From NCBI RefSeq assembly GCF_033878955.1, contig NZ_CP138858.1:2941001-3005000 (forward strand): DNA of 64,000 nt. The letters are read 5' to 3'. Each line of letters begins with the position of its first letter. Within the stretch, counting starts at the first letter, position 1. Source of the DNA: Coraliomargarita algicola. GTDB lineage: Bacteria > Verrucomicrobiota > Verrucomicrobiia > Opitutales > Coraliomargaritaceae. The notes beneath the pieces were generated by a model. It searched no databases and was not told the origin of the DNA. It saw only the letters and a program-made list of their open reading frames with translations. A program made the position numbers and the translations under genes. Below, one piece after another: positions 34,872-43,387 of the stretch.

Positions 34872-35900
34872 ATGAATAAAACGATTATAATTGTTAGAAT
34901 ATTTTTCCTTCTCGTCAGTGTGCTGGGCTGTGTGCTTTTGACCTATGTCACGGACGGTTGGAGTCTTATGCCTGTGCTTTTTGTGGGGATGAGTTTGGCA
35001 GTCTTGGTGATTCTGACGGATGTATTGTTAGAGGGCTTTTCTTTGCGTGGACTTTCGGCGATTACTTTCGGTCTCGCGGTGGGTGGATTGATTGCCTATT
35101 TGATTTCCAGTTCGCCGCTATTTGAACCTTTAGAGGCGGACCCTGATCTAGCGGAAACGCTTTTCCTGTCCCGTCTGGCGCTCTATGTTATAACGATGTA
35201 TTTGGCGACTGTGGTGGCGCTGCGTGGGCGGGATGAGTTCAACCTTGTTATCCCTTATGTTCGTTTTAGTCCACAGAATGTAGAGTCTTCGGTGGTCGTG
35301 GTGGATACCAGTGCACTTATAGATGGGCGCATCGCTGCAATTTGTGAAAGCGGTTGGTTTGGCTATGCGATGGTTATTCCGCGTTTTGTTCTGGATGAGT
35401 TGCAGACGGTGGCTGACTCGAGTGATACGGCTCGTAAGGAGAAGGGGCGTAAGGGGCTGGAAGTGCTTAATCGTATCCGGAAGATGAAGCATGTTGATAT
35501 TCGGATACATGAAAGTGCTGTGCCCGACCGCGAGGCTGTGGACTCGAAGTTGGTTTACCTCGCTGAATCGATGAAGGCCAAGTTACTGACTACGGATTAC
35601 AATCTAGCTAAGCTAGCTGAGTTCCATGGGGTGGATTGGTTGAATATTACCTCTCTGGTGAAGTCTTTAAATCAAGAGGTTTCCGTTGGGACACGTGTGA
35701 ATGTTGAACTGGTGCGCCCAGGGAAGGATGCGGGGCAGGCGATCGGTTATCTGCCGGATGGTTCGATGTTGGTGGTCAATAATGGTCGGAAATGGATTGG
35801 ACAAGAGATCCGCGTGGAGGTGGATTCGGTAGTCCCCTCGTCTGGCGGAAAGATGATTTTTGCGACTCATTATCCGGATGTTGCGGAGCTTGATCGCTGA
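34872..35900 (+). CDS. Membrane PIN-TRAM domain protein (YacL-like)
   Basis: This 342-residue protein has four membrane helices (about residues 1-115), then a PIN nuclease domain (about 137-265) and a TRAM domain (about 277-335). The PIN acidic residues are visible in VVVDTSALIDGRI, FVLDELQTVAD and LLTTDYNLAKLAE; TRAM starts at VSVGTRVNVELV. The same build is seen in Bacillus YacL. The role is thought to be RNA cleavage near the membrane, but no substrate is known. A 50-residue membrane protein precedes it. Confidence 0.85.
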   Translation: MNKTIIIVRIFFLLVSVLGCVLLTYVTDGWSLMPVLFVGMSLAVLVILTDVLLEGFSLRGLSAITFGLAVGGLIAYLISSSPLFEPLEADPDLAETLFLSRLALYVITMYLATVVALRGRDEFNLVIPYVRFSPQNVESSVVVVDTSALIDGRIAAICESGWFGYAMVIPRFVLDELQTVADSSDTARKEKGRKGLEVLNRIRKMKHVDIRIHESAVPDREAVDSKLVYLAESMKAKLLTTDYNLAKLAEFHGVDWLNITSLVKSLNQEVSVGTRVNVELVRPGKDAGQAIGYLPDGSMLVVNNGRKWIGQEIRVEVDSVVPSSGGKMIFATHYPDVAELDR

Positions 35901-35991
35901 ATCTGCAGGCGTTGAACCAAACTTCTGTTTGATGTTAAAAACTTTGTTAAAGCCTGTTCGTTCATCGTTTTTACTTGGGTTTTTTGTACCG

Positions 35992-36007
35992 ATGCACTTT
36001 ATTTGCC
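35992..36007 (+). promoter_or_regulatory. Candidate sigma-54-like promoter of the prepilin gene
   Basis: GCACTTTATTTGCC loosely fits the -24/-12 consensus (the GC and the TTGC are kept; the -24 GG is TG). Pilin genes often use sigma-54. A hairpin (TCGGG/CCCGA) and an AT-rich tract follow. This is a weak match. Confidence 0.25.
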
Positions 36008-36073
36008 ACGCTCGGGGATTCTTCCCGACACTATATATATATAATACATCATACTAAACTAAGGAATATCATT

Positions 36074-36430
<357 letters not shown>

Positions 36431-36457
36431 GCGAATCGGATCTTATTTTCTATAATC

Positions 36458-36492
36458 AAAGCCTTCCGCATCGTGCGGGAGGCTTTTTTTTT
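36458..36492 (+). terminator. Rho-independent terminator after the prepilin
   Basis: AAAGCCTTCCGCA pairs with TGCGGGAGGCTTT around TCG, and nine T follow. Confidence 0.9.
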
Positions 36493-36672
36493 ATGTATAC
36501 TAGAGTTTACTTGTTACCATATGTTGTCTAGTTCAGTCGGTCGGTCTTTAATTGTTCAGCGGATTTATGGCTCATATATGGTTTATTAAGTGCATCACAT
36601 TTGTACTTTCGTCAGTTTGCGCAATTGTTGTGGGCTTTTTTTGCTGTGATAAGTTAGAAGCTTTGCAGTTGA

Positions 36673-38403
36673 TTGCGCGTTACGAGGTACTGGTCGCACT
36701 TGGTTCTTTTGCTGCTGTTTGCGACCGCAGCGCTGTGTTTTATGCGGTCAATTCCTAGGCGCATGGTCCAGGGGGCTCTCTTTAAGCGCTCTATGGGGCC
36801 AATTATATTTGTGGGCTTGGTTTCTGTGCTGCTTTTGAACTCTCAGCCCAGAGAGTTTAAGATTGTGATGGATGAGCCTGTGTTGATGGCGACTGCATTG
36901 CAAATGCACACTTTAAGAGAGTCCAAGACGGCGGCGAAGGCCTATCAGATTAATGGGAACTTCGAAATTTTGACTGCGTATACCGATAAACGCCCCACAC
37001 TGTTTCCTTTTATTGTGAGTCAAGTCCACGCGTTGACAGGCTATCGTGCGACCCAAGGTATTTGGCTTAATACGCTTTTAACACCTGTGTTTTTGTCACT
37101 GTTGTTTTATGCAGGGGGAGTGTTGTGGAATAAGTGGGGTGGTTACATGGCAGTGGTTCTTTTTAGCACCGTGCCGTTGTTGGCCATGAATATGTGCGGG
37201 TCCGGCTTTGAACTTTTGAACATGACACTTCTGCTGGCAACAGCGCTGGCTGGATATGGCTATCTCAAGCAGTCGTCCGCTGATCGAGCGAATTTGTTTG
37301 TTATGTTCGGCCTTTTGTTGGCGCATACGCGTTATGAATCAGCTCTCTATATCGGGGCTATTGGATTGGTGCTCTGTTTAGTTTGGTGGCGACAGAGGCA
37401 AATTGAGTTTTCGTGGGCCGTCATTGTAGCCCCCTTGTTGTTGATTAGTTTGCCGCTGCGACGTATCATCCACTCTGATAATGCGCTGATTTGGCAACTG
37501 GACGCAAAAGGCGTGACCAGTCCATTCTCGATTGAATACGTGAAGGATAACCTGTCACATGCTTTGAATTACTTTTTTGCATATGATTTGGAACAAGCAA
37601 ACAGTCTACTTCTTAGTATTTTATTTGCGATGGCTCTGGTGCTCTTAGGCTGGCTGCTGTTACGGCGTCGAGTGCGTATCGATACGACTTCTCCCCTGTT
37701 TTGTATTTCGAGTATTTTTGGAGTCTCCGTGCTGGGGAGTTTCATTCTATTGATGTGTTATTTTTGGGGGCAAGTGGACGATGTGATGGCTACGCGTATC
37801 ATCTTACCATTTATCCTATTGCAAGTGCTCCTGGTGGTTTGGGGCTGTTCTCGATTGCCGTATGCGCACCGGGTGGCGCCTGTATTCATTTTGGGTGTTG
37901 CTATGTATTTTTTAGCCTTTTCACGGCCGTTGATGGCTCAAAGCAACTTCCTGATGCCATCGATTCAGCAACAGGAATTTAAATGGACTTTTGACTATGT
38001 TGCGTCTCGGTCTGAACGGCCGATATTATTTATTTCTAAGAGCCATATGGCAGCGCTGATTCAGCGTCGTTCTGCGCTGGTTCCAGATACGGCGATTCGT
38101 AATAAACTGAGAATCGATCTGCACTTAAAGCTACATACATTTGATGAGATCTTGATTGTACAATTTGTGCCGTATTCGCATACAGATTTAGAAATAAACA
38201 AGTTGTTAGTAGAGGAATTTGAACGAAATTTCGAGACGGAGACAGTTGTTCGAGAAAAAATAAACAATCATGGATTGATGCGGGTGGATCGGATTGTCGG
38301 GGTGAAAATGGATGCGCCTCTACGTGCTCGTGCGTTGGCACAGACACAAGAACTGTTCCAGCAAGAAGATGACCTTTGGGATTTTTATCAGACGCTACCA
38401 TAA
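36673..38403 (+). CDS. GT-C (PMT-like) membrane glycosyltransferase, N-terminus probably frameshifted
   Basis: This 576-residue multi-pass membrane protein has 10 or more helices and an acidic motif in its first loop (IVMDEPVLMATALQMH), as in GT-C enzymes that use lipid-linked sugars. The open frame begins with TTG directly after a stop. Upstream in another frame (36570 onward, MAHIWFIKCITFVLSSVCA) lies a segment matching the N-terminus of the next gene, so the true start may be upstream. Removing one G near 36702 would join LIARYEVLVAL to VLLLLFATAALCF. The next gene is a close paralogue. Pilin or envelope glycan transfer is inferred. Confidence 0.7.
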   Translation: MRVTRYWSHLVLLLLFATAALCFMRSIPRRMVQGALFKRSMGPIIFVGLVSVLLLNSQPREFKIVMDEPVLMATALQMHTLRESKTAAKAYQINGNFEILTAYTDKRPTLFPFIVSQVHALTGYRATQGIWLNTLLTPVFLSLLFYAGGVLWNKWGGYMAVVLFSTVPLLAMNMCGSGFELLNMTLLLATALAGYGYLKQSSADRANLFVMFGLLLAHTRYESALYIGAIGLVLCLVWWRQRQIEFSWAVIVAPLLLISLPLRRIIHSDNALIWQLDAKGVTSPFSIEYVKDNLSHALNYFFAYDLEQANSLLLSILFAMALVLLGWLLLRRRVRIDTTSPLFCISSIFGVSVLGSFILLMCYFWGQVDDVMATRIILPFILLQVLLVVWGCSRLPYAHRVAPVFILGVAMYFLAFSRPLMAQSNFLMPSIQQQEFKWTFDYVASRSERPILFISKSHMAALIQRRSALVPDTAIRNKLRIDLHLKLHTFDEILIVQFVPYSHTDLEINKLLVEEFERNFETETVVREKINNHGLMRVDRIVGVKMDAPLRARALAQTQELFQQEDDLWDFYQTLP

Positions 38404-38415
38404 AGGATGAAGGAG

Positions 38416-40199
38416 ATGAATATAGGCTTATTGAGTCGTTTTGACGTGATTCCTTGGCGTCGAATTGTGTGCGCGGGAATGCTCGCGCTGCTTTCTGTGG
38501 CACTGGTCTGCTTGCTGTCGGCTGATGCCATGAAGTGGGGCGTTCGCTACCTTGGTTATTACTTTGTTTTCGTTATCGTGGCTGCTAGTGGCTACTACGC
38601 TTTTCGGGCATGGCGCCAAAGTGGAGTGATTGTGCAATTTGCGAAGAAGGATCTTATTTGTGGCGGCCTGAGTGTCTTGGTCGGCGCATGGGTTATTTTC
38701 GTGCATGCCACGCTCGACTATAAGATTGCGATGGATGACTACTTGCTCGCGGCGACTGCCAAAAGTCTGCATGAGACACGTGAGGTCAGTATGGTTACGC
38801 TAGGTAACTATTGGGGAGATGCTTTTGTGAGTGAAGCAGTCGAGGTGGATAAGCGGCCTTGGTTCTATCCCTTTGTTGTTTCAGTATTGTATGATGTATT
38901 CGGCTATTCAGAGCGTATCCCCTTCTTGTTGAATGCGTTTACTGGCGTCGCTTTTCTATGTTTGGTTTATGTTTTTGGTCATTGGATGGGCGGTCGCTCG
39001 GCGGGCGTTTTATCGGTGCTGCTTTGGGCATCGTTGCCATTGTTGTCTCAGAATGCGACTGGAGCGGGCATGGAAATGCTGAACTTGTTCATGCTGCAAT
39101 TGCTCTGTGTAGTATCGGTTGTTTATCTGAGGGCTCCTGGTGCAGCGCTTGAAGCATTGGTATCGCTGACTGCGGTCTTGCTAGTTTATACTCGTTATGA
39201 GTCGGGATTGTTTGTTTTTCCAGCTGCGATTGTGATCCTTCTGGGCTGGTGGCGGAGTGGACGTATTTATATGAGTTGGGGGGTGGTGCTATCAAGTGTG
39301 GCCTTGATTGCTGTCGCGTTACAGACGCGTATGTATTCGTTAAATGATGCGGCCTGGGAGCTTATGGATGGGGCGGTGGAGCCGTTTGCATGGGGGCATC
39401 TCATTGCAAATATACCACATGCTCTGAATTTCTTTCTAAGCTGCGATATGAGTTTGGCCAACTCTCCCTTGTTGGGCTTGTTGGCCGTGCCCGCTGTGCT
39501 CGCTTTTGTATTTCTCTTAGGACAGAGCTTAAGGTTTATTGGCGTCGCAATCCGGCTGGCTTGGTGACTGCTATTTTCGTGCTATTTATTTTGTTACAAC
39601 TCGTGGTGACTCTCAGCTTCCACGCCGGGCAGCTGGATCAGCGCTTTGTATCACGCTATTCCTTGCCGTTTCATGTCTCTGTAGTCAGTGCCACAGTCTT
39701 GATTTTAGCTTATGCAGCCATTCGTTGGCGGTCTGCCTTGCAAGTCGCATGTTTCGTTACTGGTATTTTTATTCTAGTCTATACGCTGCCCAGTAATGAT
39801 AAATCGATTTTCAATCATTCCAATTTTGTTGTTCGTGAGTTCAACTGGTTTGAAGAGCTTGCTCAGGAGGAGTTCGCACCTCGCAGTCTCTATGTAGACC
39901 GCTATGTGGTATTTTGGTCTCTTCAGGACCTCTCAGTCGTGCCGATACCGCGAGTGCTTAAGCGTGTGCCGAAGGTCCTCACTTATTTGGAAAGGGAAGT
40001 GTTCGACGAAATTTATGTAATCCGTCGTGCGAAGTACGTGGCGAATGAGTTTCAATCCATAGATCCAGAATTCGATGATTTGCAGCAGATTCTAAATTTA
40101 GAATTAGTAGCGGAAAAGAGTTTTAAGCCGCTTCAGCTGACACAGGTATATCGCGTGCAGGGATTGCAGCCAAACGTCGAACTTACTCTTTCAAATTAA
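38416..40199 (+). pseudogene. GT-C membrane glycosyltransferase paralogue, frameshifted
   Basis: This paralogue of the preceding gene shares the first-loop motif IAMDDYLLAATAKSLH, the TRYESGLFVFPAAI helix and the FFLSCDMSLANSPLLG segment. The first frame runs to a stop at 39567. A second frame (visible from 39390) continues from about 39520 with TELKVYWRRNPAGL, the rest of the membrane helices and the C-terminal FDEIYVIRRAKY, equivalent to FDEILIVQF in the paralogue. One base is missing, or two are extra, between about 39500 and 39525. AAAGG upstream suits the ATG at 38416. Whether this is a mutation or a sequence error is not decidable here. Confidence 0.7.
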
Positions 40200-40263
40200 T
40201 TGTATATAGATGATTGAACTTGCTCGCCGTAGGGAGTGATACGAATTGGAGTAGCGTGGTAAT

Positions 40264-41697
40264 ATGGATAAAAGTAAATTAAGAGAGCATTTCGACTGGG
40301 TGGCTCAGAATGATGCGCGAGCGCGTCGTTGGCAGCGTGGTTTTCATTCGCAGATTAAAGCCTACTATCAATTCCATATTTCAGAAGGTAAGCGCGTATT
40401 GGAGTGGGGCTGCGGCGCGGGTGATTTACTTGCGTCGCTAAAGCCAGCGCAAGGTGTGGGAATTGATATCAGTCCTGAAATGCTGAAGCGGGCAGATGCG
40501 CAGCATGCAGCGGAGAATTTGGAGTTTAGAGTTGGAGACTTGGAGGATCTAGAGTTTGAGGGCACGTTTGACGTGATTGTGTTGGATTATTTGGTCGGTT
40601 ATTTGCCGGATGTGCATGCGAGCATCGCTGCGCTGCGTAAATACTGCCATCCCAGGACGCGTGTTCACATTATGTCTTTGAATCATTTGTGGGAGCCGCT
40701 CTTGAAAATTGCTCCGTCTTTAGGTATGGCAACGCCTCAACCTCCCAGTAATTGGCTGAGTTCCAGTGATCTGGAAAATATATTGGAGTTAAATGGTTTT
40801 GAAGTGGTGAGTTCCGGGAGTGAGCAAATGCTGCCATTCCGGATTCCGCTGTTGGCACCCTTTTTCAACAGCTTTTTAGTGCGACTGCCTCTGCTGCGTC
40901 ATCTAGGCATGTCGACCACAGTCGTGGCCCGTTTCATTGTGAAGCCGCAGATTGATGGTGAGATCTCTTGTTCAGTTGTGGTGCCTGCGCGCAACGAATC
41001 GGGGAATATTCGAGCGGCACTGGAGCGTATCCCAACTTTGGGGACGCAGACGGAGGTGATCTTCGTGGAGGGCAATAGTGTCGACGATACTTGGGAGGTC
41101 ATTCAGCGCGAAGTGGCGGCTTACGAGGGGCCGCATCGTATTCAATACCTGCAACAACCCGGCAAGGGGAAGTGGGACGCGGTGTTTGCAGGTTTTGCGG
41201 TGGCGAAGGGGGATGTGTTGGTCATTCAGGATGGTGATTTGACTGCGCCGCCCGAGGATTTGCCTAAGTTTTATGAAGCGATTGCTTCGGGCAGTTGTGA
41301 ATTTGCCAATGGCTGTCGCTTGGTCTATCCGATGGAAACGCAAGCGATGCGTTTTTTGAATTTGCTGGGAAATAAATTCTTTGCAGCAGCACTCAGTTTT
41401 GTTTTGGGCCAGCCCATCAAGGATAGCCTGTGTGGCACTAAGATGATGCTGCGCTCGGATTATGAGCGCCTGCTCAAACGAATCGAAGTGCTGGGAGACT
41501 TTGATCCGTTCGGCGATTTTAATCTACTCTTCGGAAGTGCGATGCTGGATTTGAGGATTCGTGATATCTTGGTGCGTTATCGTGACCGGACCTATGGGGA
41601 TACAAATATCTCTCGTTTCCGACACGGTTGGATCTTGCTGCGTATGACATGGTTCGGGCTGCGAAAAATCCGATTTTTCTCCTTACGCGAGAGGTAG
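40264..41697 (+). CDS. Fusion of SAM-dependent methyltransferase and family-2 glycosyltransferase
   Basis: This is a 477-residue two-domain protein. Residues 1-215 form a class I methyltransferase with VLEWGCGAGDLLASL (SAM loop) and FDVIVLDYLVGYLPD. Residues about 235-470 form a GT2 domain with CSVVVPARNESGNI, EVIFVEGNSVDDTW and VLVIQDGDLTAPPED (the DxD-type metal motif), and a later SLCGTKMMLR. It follows two GT-C genes and would build or modify a glycan or polyprenyl-linked sugar. The last 15 bases overlap the convergent kinase gene. Confidence 0.85.
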   Translation: MDKSKLREHFDWVAQNDARARRWQRGFHSQIKAYYQFHISEGKRVLEWGCGAGDLLASLKPAQGVGIDISPEMLKRADAQHAAENLEFRVGDLEDLEFEGTFDVIVLDYLVGYLPDVHASIAALRKYCHPRTRVHIMSLNHLWEPLLKIAPSLGMATPQPPSNWLSSSDLENILELNGFEVVSSGSEQMLPFRIPLLAPFFNSFLVRLPLLRHLGMSTTVVARFIVKPQIDGEISCSVVVPARNESGNIRAALERIPTLGTQTEVIFVEGNSVDDTWEVIQREVAAYEGPHRIQYLQQPGKGKWDAVFAGFAVAKGDVLVIQDGDLTAPPEDLPKFYEAIASGSCEFANGCRLVYPMETQAMRFLNLLGNKFFAAALSFVLGQPIKDSLCGTKMMLRSDYERLLKRIEVLGDFDPFGDFNLLFGSAMLDLRIRDILVRYRDRTYGDTNISRFRHGWILLRMTWFGLRKIRFFSLRER

Positions 41698-43374
41698 CCA
41701 GAAGTGGAAGGAGGTGCCCTCGGGGGAGGAGTGGGCGAGCTCAATATTGCCGCGGTGGTCGCGGAGGATGCGTTTGCTGATGGAGAGGCCCAGGCCAGTG
41801 CCGTCTGGGCGGTCAGTCAGGAAGGATTCGAAGATGTCGGCCTGTATGGCCTCCGGGATGCCGCTGCCATTGTCGGTGATTGTCAGGTGAGCGCAGCTCT
41901 CGTCGGTGGTGGCTTCGATTCGAATACGACCGCCATCAGGCATGGCTTGAGTCGCGTTGAGCACCAAGTTGAGCATGACCTGCAACATTTGTCCTTTATT
42001 GACGGCGACTAGTATTTTCTTTTTGGGCGGTTCGAATTCTAGGGTGATCTTTTGCTGATGGAGCTTTAGGCGGACCAATTTGAGCGTGTCGTTGACCAAA
42101 ATACTGAGGTCCTGGCGGGTGTGCATGCCCTCGCGGGTGCGGCCAAAGCTGAGCACCCGTTCGACGATTTCTTCCAGTTGATTCAGCTTCTCTCCGATGA
42201 CTTGCACATCTGTATGGCGTGGGTCTTCTTGCGTGAATTTGAGGTCGAGTGAGTCGAATAGCAGTTTTATGACTGTCAATGGGTTGCGGATCTCGTGTGC
42301 GATTTCGGCTGCAAGCATGCCTAAGGTCGTGAGTTTCTCATTGCGCCGCATCGACTCTTCGCTGGCAAAAATGCGGGAGTAGTGGCGTGCGTTTTGGATC
42401 GCGATGGCACCCACCCCGGCGAGTGTGGTGAAGGCGTTTTTTTCGTCGTTGTTGAAGCGATGCGATTGGTCGGTGTAGGCGATGATGACTCCGATGACCT
42501 CTTCGCCGAAAATGATTGGGGAGGCCAGCATAGAAATGAGACCTTCGCGTTGGATCGTGCGGAGGGAGTCGTTCTCTTCGGTAAATGCGAGATCGTGGAC
42601 TTCGATTTGTTTGCGCCGATGAATTGTGGCCCCTAGCGCACTGTCTTCCAGTGGGAGGGATAGTTTTTCATCAACGGGGCCCGATGGATTTATAAAGCTG
42701 TGTAGGTGCAGTTCGCGGCCATCTGGACTGAGTAAAAAGAGGGCGCTACTGTGGCAGTCCATTAAGTGCCTCGCCTGCCGGGTCAGTGCTTCCATTAGTT
42801 CATCACTGTCGAGCTCGCCGACCAGTTGCTGGCTCATGTCGACCAGAGATTCCAGCTGGTTGGCCTTGGCTCGGAGTTGTTTGATCATCCACAGACGTGA
42901 AACGACCCGGGTGGCCTCATTTGTGAGCAAAGTGAGGATTTTGAGAGCGGATTCACCAAAGGCGTTGGTTTGCTCGCTGTCTACGTTGACGACTCCGATC
43001 ACCATGCCTTGGTCTTCCATGGGCACGGCCATTTCTGAGCGCACACTGGGGCGCACGGAGATGTAGCGTGGTTCATTTCGTACATCGCCTACGATGAGCG
43101 CTCGGCCGTGGAGGGCGGTCCAGCCAGTAATGCCTTGGCCCAGGGCGAGTTCTAAATTGCTCCAGTCCTCGGGGAGACCGTAGGAAGCTTCGAGTTCTAA
43201 GCCCTTGGTATCGGGGTTGATTAAGGCAATGGACGCGCTACTGGGCTTGAGCACCTTGATGATTTCATCCAAGATGAGGCGCAGGGCCGTCTTAGGGTCT
43301 TCCGTATCCGATACTAGGCTGCTGATGCGATAGAGCGAGTCGATCGCGGTTTGCTCGTTTGCTGGGTCGTCCAT
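41683..43374 (-). CDS. GAF-domain sensor histidine kinase
   Basis: This 563-residue soluble kinase has two GAF domains (about residues 20-165 and 185-330), then HisKA and HATPase_c. The phospho-His box is AHEIRNPLTVIK, the N box is LNLVLNATQAMPDGG, and the G boxes are DNGSGIPE and DGTGLGLSISKR. No membrane segment or response regulator is nearby. It starts 13 bp after glnD ends, on the same strand, so nitrogen or stress sensing (NtrB-like) is a possibility suggested by context only. Its ligand is unknown. Confidence 0.88.
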   Translation of the reverse strand: MDDPANEQTAIDSLYRISSLVSDTEDPKTALRLILDEIIKVLKPSSASIALINPDTKGLELEASYGLPEDWSNLELALGQGITGWTALHGRALIVGDVRNEPRYISVRPSVRSEMAVPMEDQGMVIGVVNVDSEQTNAFGESALKILTLLTNEATRVVSRLWMIKQLRAKANQLESLVDMSQQLVGELDSDELMEALTRQARHLMDCHSSALFLLSPDGRELHLHSFINPSGPVDEKLSLPLEDSALGATIHRRKQIEVHDLAFTEENDSLRTIQREGLISMLASPIIFGEEVIGVIIAYTDQSHRFNNDEKNAFTTLAGVGAIAIQNARHYSRIFASEESMRRNEKLTTLGMLAAEIAHEIRNPLTVIKLLFDSLDLKFTQEDPRHTDVQVIGEKLNQLEEIVERVLSFGRTREGMHTRQDLSILVNDTLKLVRLKLHQQKITLEFEPPKKKILVAVNKGQMLQVMLNLVLNATQAMPDGGRIRIEATTDESCAHLTITDNGSGIPEAIQADIFESFLTDRPDGTGLGLSISKRILRDHRGNIELAHSSPEGTSFHFWLPLA

Positions 43375-43387
43375 CCAAGAGACGGTT

